A DNA stretch of 64,000 bases from assembly GCF_000472965.1 (NCBI RefSeq), contig NZ_AXAU01000017.1, forward strand, positions 62,001-126,000, in the 5' to 3' direction. Of this stretch, positions 44,923 through 52,474 are shown piece after piece; the first letter of the stretch is position 1, and every line of letters starts with the position of its first letter. The DNA is from Bradyrhizobium murdochi (GTDB taxonomy: Bacteria; Pseudomonadota; Alphaproteobacteria; Rhizobiales; Xanthobacteraceae). Both the position numbers and the translations under genes were made by a program. Below the pieces are notes generated by a model. The model had not been told where the DNA came from, did not search any database, and was given only the letters and a program-made list of their open reading frames with translations.

Positions 44923-45045
44923 TGTCGTCCCTGCGAACGCAGGGACCCATAACCACAAGCGTTCGTTGTTTTCGAAGGCGTGAGCCGTCTTGTTCTAACC
45001 GCGAGAGCAACGCGGTATGGGTCCCTGCGTGCGCAGGGACGACAT
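44923..45045. repeat. TCGTCCCTGCGAACGCAGGGACCC palindromic repeat, copy A
   Basis: The left arm TGTCGTCCCTGCGAACGC and right arm GTCCCTGCGTGCGCAGGGAC are each short hairpins and inverted relative to one another, with GACCCATAACCAC / TATGGGTCCC inside. It lies between convergent genes and may act as a bidirectional terminator. The complete second copy is at 55442-55566. Confidence 0.85.
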
Positions 45046-45060
45046 CGTGGCTTCGACAAG

Positions 45061-46767
45061 TTAGTTCTTTCCCTGCCCTCGCATAAAATCGAAATCGCAG
45101 CCCTCGTCGGCCTGCAGGATCGTCTCGTTGAACAGATGCGCGTAGCCGCGCTTGGCCCAATCGGGCGTCACGGCCGGTGCCAGCGCCGCGCGCCGCTTTT
45201 CCAGCTCCGCCTCGTCGATGAGCAGGTCGATGCTACGCTTGGCGACGTCGAGCCGGATCATGTCGCCATTCTTCACCAGCGCCAGCGGCCCGCCCACGGC
45301 CGACTCCGGCGTGATGTGCAGCACGATGGTGCCGAACGCCGTTCCGCTCATCCGCGCGTCCGATATCCGCACCATGTCCTTGGTGCCGCCACGCGCGAGC
45401 TTCTTCGGGATCGGCAGATAGCCCGCTTCCGGCATGCCCGGCGCGCCTTTGGGGCCGGCGTTGCGCAGCACCAGCACGTCGTCGGCGTTGACGTCGAGAT
45501 CGGGGTCGTCGACCCGCAGCGTCATGTCCTCGACCGATTCGAATACCACGGCGCGCCCGGTGTGCTGCAGCAGTTTTGGGCTCGCCGCCGACTGCTTGAT
45601 GACGGCGCCACGCGGCGCGAGGTTGCCATGCAGTACCGCCATTGCGCCTTCGGCCTTGATCGGATTGTCGCGCGGACGGATGGCGTCCTGTCCTGGCACA
45701 TCTTCCGCACGAGCAACGACCTCGCGCAGCGTCTGACCCGTGATGGTCTTGGCGTCAAGATCGATGAGATCGCCAAGTTGCGCCATCAACTTCGGCACGC
45801 CGCCGGCATGATGGAAATGCTCCATGTAATGCTCGCCCGACGGTTTCAGATCGACGAGCACCGGCACCTCGCGGCCGAGCCTGTCGAATGTCTCGAGGTC
45901 GATCTTGTGCGGCGAGCGATGGGCGATCGCGGTGAGATGGATCAGGCCATTGGTCGAGCCGCCGATCGCCTGCATCACGACCTGCGCGTTGCGGAACGAT
46001 GCCGGCGTCAGAATCTCGCTCGGCCTCGGTCCCTTGGCTTTCGCCATTTCGGCCGCGACCCTGCCGCTCGCCTCCGCCGAACGAAAACGTTCGGCATGCG
46101 GCGCCGGGATCGTCGCGCTCATCGGCAGCGACAGCCCAAGCGCCTCGGTGATGCACGCCATGGTGCTGGCGGTACCCATCACCATGCAGGTGCCGACCGA
46201 CGGCGCCAGCCGGCCGTTGACGGCTTCGATTTCGACGTCATCGATTTCGCCCGCGCGATATTTCGCCCAGAGCCGGCGGCAATCGGTACAGGCGCCGAGC
46301 ACCTCGCCCCGGTGATGCCCGACCACCATCGGGCCCACCGGAATGACGACGGTCGGCAGATCGGCTGAGACAGCGGCCATGATCTGCGCCGGCAACGTCT
46401 TGTCGCATCCCCCGATCACGACCACGGCGTCCATCGGCTGCGCGCGGATCATCTCCTCGGTATCCATCGCCATCAGATTGCGCAGATACATCGAGGTTGG
46501 ATAGGCAAAGCTCTCGGCGATCGAAACCGTCGGGAACACCATCGGCATCGCACCCGACAGCATCACGCCGCGCTTCACCGCTTCGATGATCTGCGGAACA
46601 TTGCCGTGACAGGGATTGTAGTCGCTGTAGGTGTTGGTGATGCCGACGATCGGCCTGTTCAGCGCATCATCCGAGTAGCCCATGGCCTTGATGAAGGCCT
46701 TGCGCAGGAATAGCGAGAAGCCAGCATCGCCATAACTCGTCAGTCCCTTGCGAAGTCCGTCGGCCAT
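45061..46767 (-). CDS. IlvD/Edd family sugar-acid dehydratase
   Basis: A 568-residue [Fe-S] dehydratase. Cys53 (NPCHGN), Cys121 (GGCDKT) and Cys194 (VGTCMVMGTA) match the three cluster ligands, and Lys123 the metal-site lysine. The set of [2Fe-2S]-type Cys, the GEHYMEHFHHAGG block and the neighbours fit sugar-acid dehydratases (arabinonate, xylonate, galactonate-like) better than valine/isoleucine biosynthesis. AGGA lies 6 nt before the ATG used; a GTG 10 codons earlier has no SD. It faces the GntR gene across a region with two matching operator-like sites. Confidence 0.92.
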   Translation of the reverse strand: MADGLRKGLTSYGDAGFSLFLRKAFIKAMGYSDDALNRPIVGITNTYSDYNPCHGNVPQIIEAVKRGVMLSGAMPMVFPTVSIAESFAYPTSMYLRNLMAMDTEEMIRAQPMDAVVVIGGCDKTLPAQIMAAVSADLPTVVIPVGPMVVGHHRGEVLGACTDCRRLWAKYRAGEIDDVEIEAVNGRLAPSVGTCMVMGTASTMACITEALGLSLPMSATIPAPHAERFRSAEASGRVAAEMAKAKGPRPSEILTPASFRNAQVVMQAIGGSTNGLIHLTAIAHRSPHKIDLETFDRLGREVPVLVDLKPSGEHYMEHFHHAGGVPKLMAQLGDLIDLDAKTITGQTLREVVARAEDVPGQDAIRPRDNPIKAEGAMAVLHGNLAPRGAVIKQSAASPKLLQHTGRAVVFESVEDMTLRVDDPDLDVNADDVLVLRNAGPKGAPGMPEAGYLPIPKKLARGGTKDMVRISDARMSGTAFGTIVLHITPESAVGGPLALVKNGDMIRLDVAKRSIDLLIDEAELEKRRAALAPAVTPDWAKRGYAHLFNETILQADEGCDFDFMRGQGKN

Positions 46768-46813
46768 TTTCTTCTTCCTGTCGTCGTGGATGGGCACTTA
46801 AGGAGCCCGGCAG

Positions 46814-46890
46814 ATTATTGTCAATGTTTGATCATTTTGCGCCGTGGGCGGGGGTATCGGCCAACATACCGCGGTATTATTGACAATAAT
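46814..46890. promoter_or_regulatory. Paired candidate GntR operators between divergent genes
   Basis: ATTATTG-A-CAATAAT (46876-46890) is a perfect 7-1-7 palindrome. ATTATTGTCAAT (46814-46825) is the inverted copy of its right 12 bases, about 62 bp away. A separate 12-bp palindrome ATACCGCGGTAT (46866-46877) abuts the first. TTGACA within the first site could also be a -35. The layout suits a FCD-GntR regulator controlling both the dehydratase gene and itself. Confidence 0.6.
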
Positions 46891-46944
46891 GCGCTTGCGT
46901 GCTGACTTTCCGTCCAAACTGGAAACGCGCTCATGAACTAACCG

Positions 46945-47070
46945 TTGCGCATTGGCATCGTCGGCGCCGGCATGATGAGCCGCCAGCATCTCATCGCCTG
47001 GGCGAGCATATCAGATCAAGCCCGCGTCGAGGATTGCTATGGGCTGTCGGGCCGGGAGGCCTTGCGATGA
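46945..47070 (+). pseudogene. Truncated N-terminal remnant of a Gfo/Idh/MocA oxidoreductase
   Basis: Forty-one codons from TTG read LRIGIVGAGMMSRQHLIAWA and then diverge, ending at a TGA that overlaps the GntR ATG. The first 20 residues are an unmistakable nucleotide-binding strand-loop-helix of the Gfo/Idh/MocA family; the rest of the enzyme (about 330 residues) is missing. It is best read as a deletion relic fused to the regulator's upstream region, or an expressed leader peptide coupled to GntR translation. Confidence 0.6.
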
Positions 47071-47759
47071 AGCCGCAGGAATCATTGACGGAAACTTCCG
47101 CGCCGACGCGCGAGGAGGAACAGGCGGAAGTCATCCGCCGGCTGGAAGAGGACATCATCTTCGGCCGCTTCGCGCCGGGCTCGCGGCTGGTCGAGGACAC
47201 GCTGATGCAGCGCTACGGCGCCAGCCGGCATTTCGTCCGCCAGGCGCTATTCCAACTCGAACGCCAAGGCATCGTGCTGCGTGAAAAAAACATCGGCGCC
47301 ACCGTGCGGTTCTACTCGGCCGAGGAGGTGCGCCAGATCTACGAGGTCCGGGAAATGCTGACGCGGCAGGCGGCGCTGATGATTGCGCTGCCCGCCCCGG
47401 CCAGCCTGATCGAGCAGTTGAACGAGCTGCAGCAGCAATATTGCGCCAGAGCCGACGCGCAGGATCTGCGCGGCATCCACGAGGCCAACGACGCGTTTCA
47501 CGTCGCGCTGTTTTCCGCCTGCGGCAACCCGTATCTGGTGCGCTCGCTGCAGGATTACATGAACCTGACGCTGCCGATGCGCGCCAAGAATCTCGCCGAC
47601 AGGGAGGGACTGGCACTGTCACGCCGGCAGCATGAATTGATGATCGAGCTGTTGAAGGGCCGCGATAGCTGGGCGCTGGCGCAGCTCTGCGTCGATCATA
47701 TGCAGTTCAGCAAGTCGGATTATCTCGGCTGCATCGCCGAGGATGAGGGCAAGCGCTAG
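47067..47759 (+). CDS. GntR family transcriptional regulator (FCD subfamily)
   Basis: A 230-residue regulator. The winged helix spans about residues 15-85 (IIFGRFAPGSRLVEDTLMQR and SRHFVRQALFQLERQGIVL), followed by the all-helical FCD ligand domain with metal-type residues Asp/His (EANDAFHVALF) and later His residues. GGAGG lies 7 nt before the ATG. FCD regulators often sense sugar acids, which fits the adjacent dehydratase, uronate dehydrogenase and lactonase genes. Its stop overlaps that of the convergent dehydrogenase gene. Confidence 0.9.
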   Translation: MKPQESLTETSAPTREEEQAEVIRRLEEDIIFGRFAPGSRLVEDTLMQRYGASRHFVRQALFQLERQGIVLREKNIGATVRFYSAEEVRQIYEVREMLTRQAALMIALPAPASLIEQLNELQQQYCARADAQDLRGIHEANDAFHVALFSACGNPYLVRSLQDYMNLTLPMRAKNLADREGLALSRRQHELMIELLKGRDSWALAQLCVDHMQFSKSDYLGCIAEDEGKR

Positions 47760-48580
47760 CGCTTGCTCCAATCCACGATCCGGCTCTCGTCGCCGTCGAA
47801 CTCCATGCTGCAGAACGTGCCGCCCTGGTAGTAATCGCCGACCGGATCAGATTTCAGCTTGGCCTGCTCGGCCATCGCGTGCTCGCGGAAATCCTCGGCC
47901 CGGCCAGCCGGCCGATAGCCCAGCTCGTAGGCGCGATGGTTGTCCCACCAGGCGCGCTCGTTGTAGGAGGCGCCGTAGAAGATTTCGAAGTGAATGTCGG
48001 GATGATCGAGCCCGATGCGGCAGAGCTGCACGAGGTCCTCCGGCTTCAGCCAGATTGACAGGCGGCGGTGATCCAGCGGCATCTCGCCGAAATTGCCGAT
48101 CCGAATACAGGTGACGCCAAGCCCGTGCTTGTCGGCATAGAGCGCGCCCACGGCCTCGCCGAACACCTTGCTGACGCCATAGCGGCTGTCGGGCCGTGCG
48201 GTGACGTCGGTGCCGATCCGGTGATGGCGCGGATAGAAGCCGACCGCGTGGTTCGACGAGGCGAACACCACCCGCTTGACGCCTTTTTTCCGCGCCGCTT
48301 CGAACAGATTGTAGCCGCCGATAATGTTGGATTGCAGGATCGAATCCCAGGGACCTTCGACCGAGTAGCCGCCGAAATGCAGGATGCCGTCGATGCCTTC
48401 GCAGATCGCCTCGACCTGCGCCATGTCGGCGAGATCGGCCGGCTTGAACTTCTCGTCCTTGCCGAGATCGGCCGGCGGCTTCAAGTCGCTCAGCAACAGG
48501 TCCGGATAGATCGGCGGCAACAGCTTGCGCAAGGATGTGCCGATCCCCCCGGCCGCGCCGGTCATCAATATGCGTGGCAT
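47756..48580 (-). CDS. NAD-dependent uronate dehydrogenase-like epimerase/dehydratase family protein
   Basis: A 274-residue short extended SDR. Nucleotide loop TGAAGGIG (residues 7-14); catalytic Ser in FASSNHAVGFYP, Tyr134 and Lys138 in SRYGVSKVFGE; late segments GASYNERAWWDN and YQGGTF. I recall the Agrobacterium uronate dehydrogenase with the same FASSNH, YGVSKCFGE, GASAND..WWDN and QGGTF blocks. Expected reaction: oxidation of galacturonate or glucuronate to the aldarolactone. The divergent lactonase gene would act on that product. Confidence 0.8.
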   Translation of the reverse strand: MPRILMTGAAGGIGTSLRKLLPPIYPDLLLSDLKPPADLGKDEKFKPADLADMAQVEAICEGIDGILHFGGYSVEGPWDSILQSNIIGGYNLFEAARKKGVKRVVFASSNHAVGFYPRHHRIGTDVTARPDSRYGVSKVFGEAVGALYADKHGLGVTCIRIGNFGEMPLDHRRLSIWLKPEDLVQLCRIGLDHPDIHFEIFYGASYNERAWWDNHRAYELGYRPAGRAEDFREHAMAEQAKLKSDPVGDYYQGGTFCSMEFDGDESRIVDWSKR

Positions 48581-48674
48581 TTGTTTCCTCTTAGTCTCGC
48601 GATCGATTTGCGGTCATTAGCAGGTAATGATAGCTAACCCAAACGCTCTGGGAACGCACCAACGAGAACAGCAA

Positions 48675-49643
48675 ATGTCCGATGCAACATCGCATTCAGC
48701 CGGCTGGCGCCCGGCCACCTCTTATCCCGATCCGGCTATCCGCGCGCTCGATCCACGGTTCGAAAAATACTGGCTCAAGCTGTCGGCGGTGGAGCGGCTG
48801 ACCACAGGGTTGCGCTGGGCCGAAGGGCCGGTGTGGTTCGGCGACGGACGGTATCTGCTGTGCAGCGACATTCCGAACCAGCGCATCATCAAGTGGGAGG
48901 AGGAGACCGGCGCGGTCAGCATCTTCCGCAAGCCGTCGAATTTCGCCAATGGCAACACCCGCGACCGTCAGGGACGCCTGGTCACCTGCGAGCACGGCGG
49001 GCGGCGGGTGACGCGCACCGAATATGACGGTTCGATCACGGTGCTGATCGATTCCTTCGACGGCAAGCGGCTGAACTCTCCGAATGATGTCGTCGTGAAG
49101 TCCGACGGTTCGATCTGGTTCACCGATCCGGTGTTCGGCCTGCTCGGCAATTACGAGGGCTACAAGGCCGAGTCCGAGATCGACGCCAATGTCTATCGGC
49201 TTGATGCCGCGACCGGCAAGGCGACCATCGTTGCCGAGGGCGTGCTGGGACCGAACGGGCTTGCCTTCTCGCCGGATGAAAAAATCCTCTACATCATCGA
49301 GTCCCGTGGTGTGCCCAACCGCAAGATCCTCGCTTATGACGTCGCGCCTTCCGGCGACAAGCTTTCCGATAAGCGCGTGTTTGTCGATGCCGGCCCAGGC
49401 ACGCCGGACGGCTTCCGAATAGACATCGACGGCAATCTGTGGTGCGGCTGGGGCATGGGCGATCCCGAACTCGACGGCGTCGTGGTGTTCGCGCCAGACG
49501 GCGTCATGATCGGCCGCATTGCGCTACCGGAACGCTGCGCCAACCTCTGCTTCGGCGGCTTGAAGCGCAACCGCCTGTTCATGGCCGCGAGCCAGTCGAT
49601 CTACGCGCTCTATGTGAACACGCAGGGCGCGCCGGGGGGATAG
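48675..49643 (+). CDS. SMP-30/gluconolactonase family protein
   Basis: A 322-residue six-bladed beta-propeller lactonase. The divalent-metal ligands of the family are visible: Glu in RWAEGPVWF, Asn in RLNSPNDVVV, Asn in LGPNGLAF and Asp in GTPDGFRID. No signal peptide. Expected reaction: hydrolysis of a sugar lactone to the acid, between uronate dehydrogenase and dehydratase. GAGAA is 7 nt before the ATG used; another ATG 48 nt upstream also has an AGG box and is possible. Divergent from the dehydrogenase gene across about 95 bp. Confidence 0.9.
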   Translation: MSDATSHSAGWRPATSYPDPAIRALDPRFEKYWLKLSAVERLTTGLRWAEGPVWFGDGRYLLCSDIPNQRIIKWEEETGAVSIFRKPSNFANGNTRDRQGRLVTCEHGGRRVTRTEYDGSITVLIDSFDGKRLNSPNDVVVKSDGSIWFTDPVFGLLGNYEGYKAESEIDANVYRLDAATGKATIVAEGVLGPNGLAFSPDEKILYIIESRGVPNRKILAYDVAPSGDKLSDKRVFVDAGPGTPDGFRIDIDGNLWCGWGMGDPELDGVVVFAPDGVMIGRIALPERCANLCFGGLKRNRLFMAASQSIYALYVNTQGAPGG

Positions 49644-49645
49644 GT

Positions 49646-50536
49646 TTACCCCTTCTTCTCCTGCGCGGCGGCGGTTTGCTTGGCAAGCGCGTCTTCGAAC
49701 ACCTTCTCCAGCGTCGCCGCATAGGCATCGAACTCGCCGGGGCTGACGAACGGATTGGGTCCACCTTCGGCGAGCTTGGCGCGCTTTTCCGCCATCTTGT
49801 ACATTTCCGGATGCGGCGCGATCAGCACATCCGGCTTGATGTCCTTTGCCCGCGCGAACGTCTTCCGGTAATCGGTAACGATTCCGGAATAGGTCGGGTT
49901 GCCGGCGAGGCGATTCAGCGCCACCGTGCCACTGCAGAAGATGAGGACCGAGCGCGAGGCATCACCGTCCTTCACCGAGAACGACCAGCTCGTGCAGCCA
50001 GGCGAATGGCCGGGGGTTTCGCGGGCGGTCAACGTGACGTCACCTACGGTGACCGTGTCGCCTTCGCGAACCGTGCGGTCGACCTTAACGGGCGGGAACG
50101 CCAGCGAAGTGTCTTCCCGCGCGCCCGGATAGTAGCCGCCTTCAAGCAGCGGCTTGTCGGCTTCGCCGGCGACCATCTGGCCGCCGGTGGCCTGTTTCAT
50201 CTCGGCAAGGCCGCCGGTGTGATCGATGTGGGCGTGGGTGTTGAGGAGGTATTTGACGTCCGTGATCTTGAATCCGAGTTTCTCGATGTTGGCTTTGATC
50301 TGCGTCGTTGATTCCGGCATTACCGTATCGACCAGGATATGGCCCTGCGGCGACGTGATCAGATAGGACGCGAGGCCGTCGGTTCCGACATAATAGACGT
50401 TGCCGATCATCTTGAATGGCTCGGTCGGCGTGTTCCACTTTACCTTGAGGGCCGCGATCAGATCCTTCGGCGTCTGCGCCTCCGCAGCGGCAGTCAGCGA
50501 CATCAGCGCGACGAGTGCAACGGCAATCTTCTTCAC
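49646..50536 (-). CDS. Subclass B3 metallo-beta-lactamase, BJP-1-like
   Basis: A 296-residue periplasmic hydrolase. The signal peptide VKKIAVALVALMSLTAAAEA begins at a GTG placed 6 nt after GGAGG; the ATG just upstream touches that box and is less likely. Zinc ligands follow the B3 pattern: His101, His103, Asp105, His106 in THAHIDHTGG; His177 in GHSPGCTSW; His242 in APHPEM. GEADKPLLEGGYYPG and FCSGTVALNRLAGNPTY match BJP-1 of Bradyrhizobium almost word for word, as I recall it. Beta-lactam hydrolysis is expected; BJP-1 is active on carbapenems. The gene is chromosomal with metabolic neighbours and no mobile element, so it is intrinsic. Confidence 0.9.
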   Translation of the reverse strand: MKKIAVALVALMSLTAAAEAQTPKDLIAALKVKWNTPTEPFKMIGNVYYVGTDGLASYLITSPQGHILVDTVMPESTTQIKANIEKLGFKITDVKYLLNTHAHIDHTGGLAEMKQATGGQMVAGEADKPLLEGGYYPGAREDTSLAFPPVKVDRTVREGDTVTVGDVTLTARETPGHSPGCTSWSFSVKDGDASRSVLIFCSGTVALNRLAGNPTYSGIVTDYRKTFARAKDIKPDVLIAPHPEMYKMAEKRAKLAEGGPNPFVSPGEFDAYAATLEKVFEDALAKQTAAAQEKKG

Positions 50537-50619
50537 GGGCATCCTCCACACTCTTCTTGTTAGATCGTCGCTGTATCGGCGCGCATTGACTTGGCTTCAG
50601 CTTGCCGACGATTCTGGTC

Positions 50620-50653
50620 AAAAAAATGCCGGCCGCGGTTCCGCAGCCGGCAT
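50620..50653 (-). terminator. Rho-independent terminator of the aldehyde dehydrogenase gene
   Basis: On the minus strand ATGCCGGC pairs with GCCGGCAT (8 bp, extended by TGCGG/CCGCG pairing) and is followed by seven T. It begins 31 bp after the aldehyde dehydrogenase stop. Confidence 0.9.
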
Positions 50654-50683
50654 CTTTCACGATCGGCGCGAGCGCCGCATCAA

Positions 50684-52114
50684 TTACGCCGCGTTGTAGC
50701 CGGCGACCGCCTTCACCTCGAGATATTCTTCGAGGCCGTACTTGCCCCATTCGCGGCCGTTGCCGGACTGCTTGTAGCCGCCGAACGGCGCGGTGCGGTC
50801 GTTCGGCACGCCCTGCAGGTTGACGTTGCCGGCGCGGATCTGGCGGGCCACGCGACGCGCGCTTTCTACCGTATCGCCGGAGACGTAACCGGCGAGACCA
50901 TAGGGCGTGTCGTTGGCGATGCGCACCGCATCGGCTTCATCCTTGGCGCCGATGATCGTCAGCACCGGTCCGAAAATTTCCTCGCGGGCGATCGTCATCT
51001 CGTTGGTGACGTCGGCGAAGATGGTCGGGCGGACATAGAAGCCCTTGTTGACGCCCTCAGGCAGCCCCGGGCCGCCGGCAACCAGCGTGGCGCCTTCGTC
51101 GATGCCCTTCTTAATCAGCGCCTGGATCTTGTCCCACTGGCCGCGATTGACCACGGGGCCGATGGTGGTGCCTTCGGCGCGCGGATCGCCTGCCTTGGTC
51201 TTGTCGGCGACACCCTTGGCGATGGCGGCGACTTCCTTCATCTTCGATAGCGGCACGATCATCCGCGATGGCGCGTTGCACGACTGTCCGGAGTTGTTGA
51301 ACATGTGCATTACGCCGCCGGTGACGGCCTTGGTGAGGTCGGCGCCTTCGAGGATGACGTTCGGCGACTTGCCACCGAGTTCCTGGCTGACGCGCTTCAC
51401 GGTCGGCGCTGCGCGCTTGGCGACGTCGACGCCGGCGCGGGTCGAGCCGGTGAACGAGATCATGTCGATATCCGGGTGCTCGGCCATCGCGGCGCCGACC
51501 TCGGGGCCGAGGCCGTTGAGCAGGTTGAATACGCCCTTCGGCACGCCCGCTTCATGGAGGATTTCGGCGAAGATCAGGGCCGAGGTCGGCGTGAATTCCG
51601 AAGGTTTCAGGATCATGGTGCAGCCGGCGGCGAGCGCGGGCGCGACCTTGCAGGCGATCTGGTTGAGCGGCCAGTTCCACGGCGTGATCATGCCGACGAC
51701 GCCGACCGGCTCGCGCACGACGACGGCCGAAGGAAGCGTCTCCTCGAAATGATAGTTCTTCAGCACCTCGAGCGTGGAGGCGATGTGGCCGAGGCCGGCG
51801 CCGGCCTGCAGGCGTTCGGCCATCGGCAGCGGCGCGCCCATCTCGTCGGACACGGCGGCGCCGATCTCCTTCATGCGGCCCTTGTAGATCTCGATGATCT
51901 TCTCGAACAGCGCAATGCGCTCTTCGCGGCTGGTCTGCGAATAGGTCACGAAGGCGCGCTTGGCGGCGGCAACGGCCTTGTCGAGGTCGGCCTTGGAGCC
52001 GAGCGCAACTTCATACATCGTTTCTTCGGTCGCCGGATTTACGACGGGCGTGGACTTCTTGACGACAGGATCGACCCAGGCGCCATCGATGTAGAACTGC
52101 ATGCGATTGACCAT
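50684..52114 (-). CDS. Aldehyde dehydrogenase family protein
   Basis: A 476-residue NAD(P)-dependent aldehyde dehydrogenase. Asn148 (TPWNWPLN), Glu245 (SQELGGKSPN) and the nucleophile Cys279 (NNSGQSCNAPSRM) are intact; EEIFGPVLTI and a C-terminal PFGGYKQSGNGRE are normal. AGAGG lies 7 nt before the ATG; the frame is open further upstream through repeat-containing sequence without family support. Substrate is unknown. Semialdehydes such as 2-oxoglutarate semialdehyde, the end point of non-phosphorylative sugar-acid pathways, are plausible from context but not shown. Confidence 0.94.
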   Translation of the reverse strand: MVNRMQFYIDGAWVDPVVKKSTPVVNPATEETMYEVALGSKADLDKAVAAAKRAFVTYSQTSREERIALFEKIIEIYKGRMKEIGAAVSDEMGAPLPMAERLQAGAGLGHIASTLEVLKNYHFEETLPSAVVVREPVGVVGMITPWNWPLNQIACKVAPALAAGCTMILKPSEFTPTSALIFAEILHEAGVPKGVFNLLNGLGPEVGAAMAEHPDIDMISFTGSTRAGVDVAKRAAPTVKRVSQELGGKSPNVILEGADLTKAVTGGVMHMFNNSGQSCNAPSRMIVPLSKMKEVAAIAKGVADKTKAGDPRAEGTTIGPVVNRGQWDKIQALIKKGIDEGATLVAGGPGLPEGVNKGFYVRPTIFADVTNEMTIAREEIFGPVLTIIGAKDEADAVRIANDTPYGLAGYVSGDTVESARRVARQIRAGNVNLQGVPNDRTAPFGGYKQSGNGREWGKYGLEEYLEVKAVAGYNAA

Positions 52115-52474
52115 CGGAAACCTCTTTAATCTCGGAGCAATGGAGGGAGGAACGGAAGCGTTCGGCAGGCATCCTTGCACGAAAGCCAGGGCAGTTGAAC
52201 CCGCCATATGCGGGATGCCGCGATGCGGCAGGCGCTGGATATAAGGACGGCGAGCGGAGGGAGGCAAGGTGCGTACCTCTTTGCTTACCCTCCCCTGGAG
52301 GGGTCCGAGACGAGCAAAGCTCGCTCGTGGGTCGACGCGCGTGCAACGCGCGGCGGGGCGGGGTGACGGTCTCTCCACATCCAACAGTGCCCGAGTGGAG
52401 AGATCACCCCACCCCGTCTCACATTTCGCTGCGCTCAATGCTCGTCGACCCTCCCGCTCCGGGGGAGGGTGAAA
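52115..52474. repeat. Gap with a CCCTCCCCTGGAGGGG / GGGGGAGGG repeat
   Basis: No gene is seen here. From about 52287 to 52470 lies a recognisable intergenic repeat: ACCCTCCCCTGGAGGGG at the left, CGACCCTCCCGCTCCGGGGG at the right, and GGTGACGGTCTCTCCACATC / GGAGAGATCACCCCACC arms in the middle. It separates the E1 and aldehyde dehydrogenase genes, both on the minus strand. A tiny related remnant (CACCCTCCCCCTCC) is at 38379. Confidence 0.75.

Noticed and set aside
44923..45045. Possible miniature insertion sequence or transposon end
   Set aside because: No transposase and no clear target duplication at this copy; better described as a palindromic intergenic repeat with a second copy at 55442.
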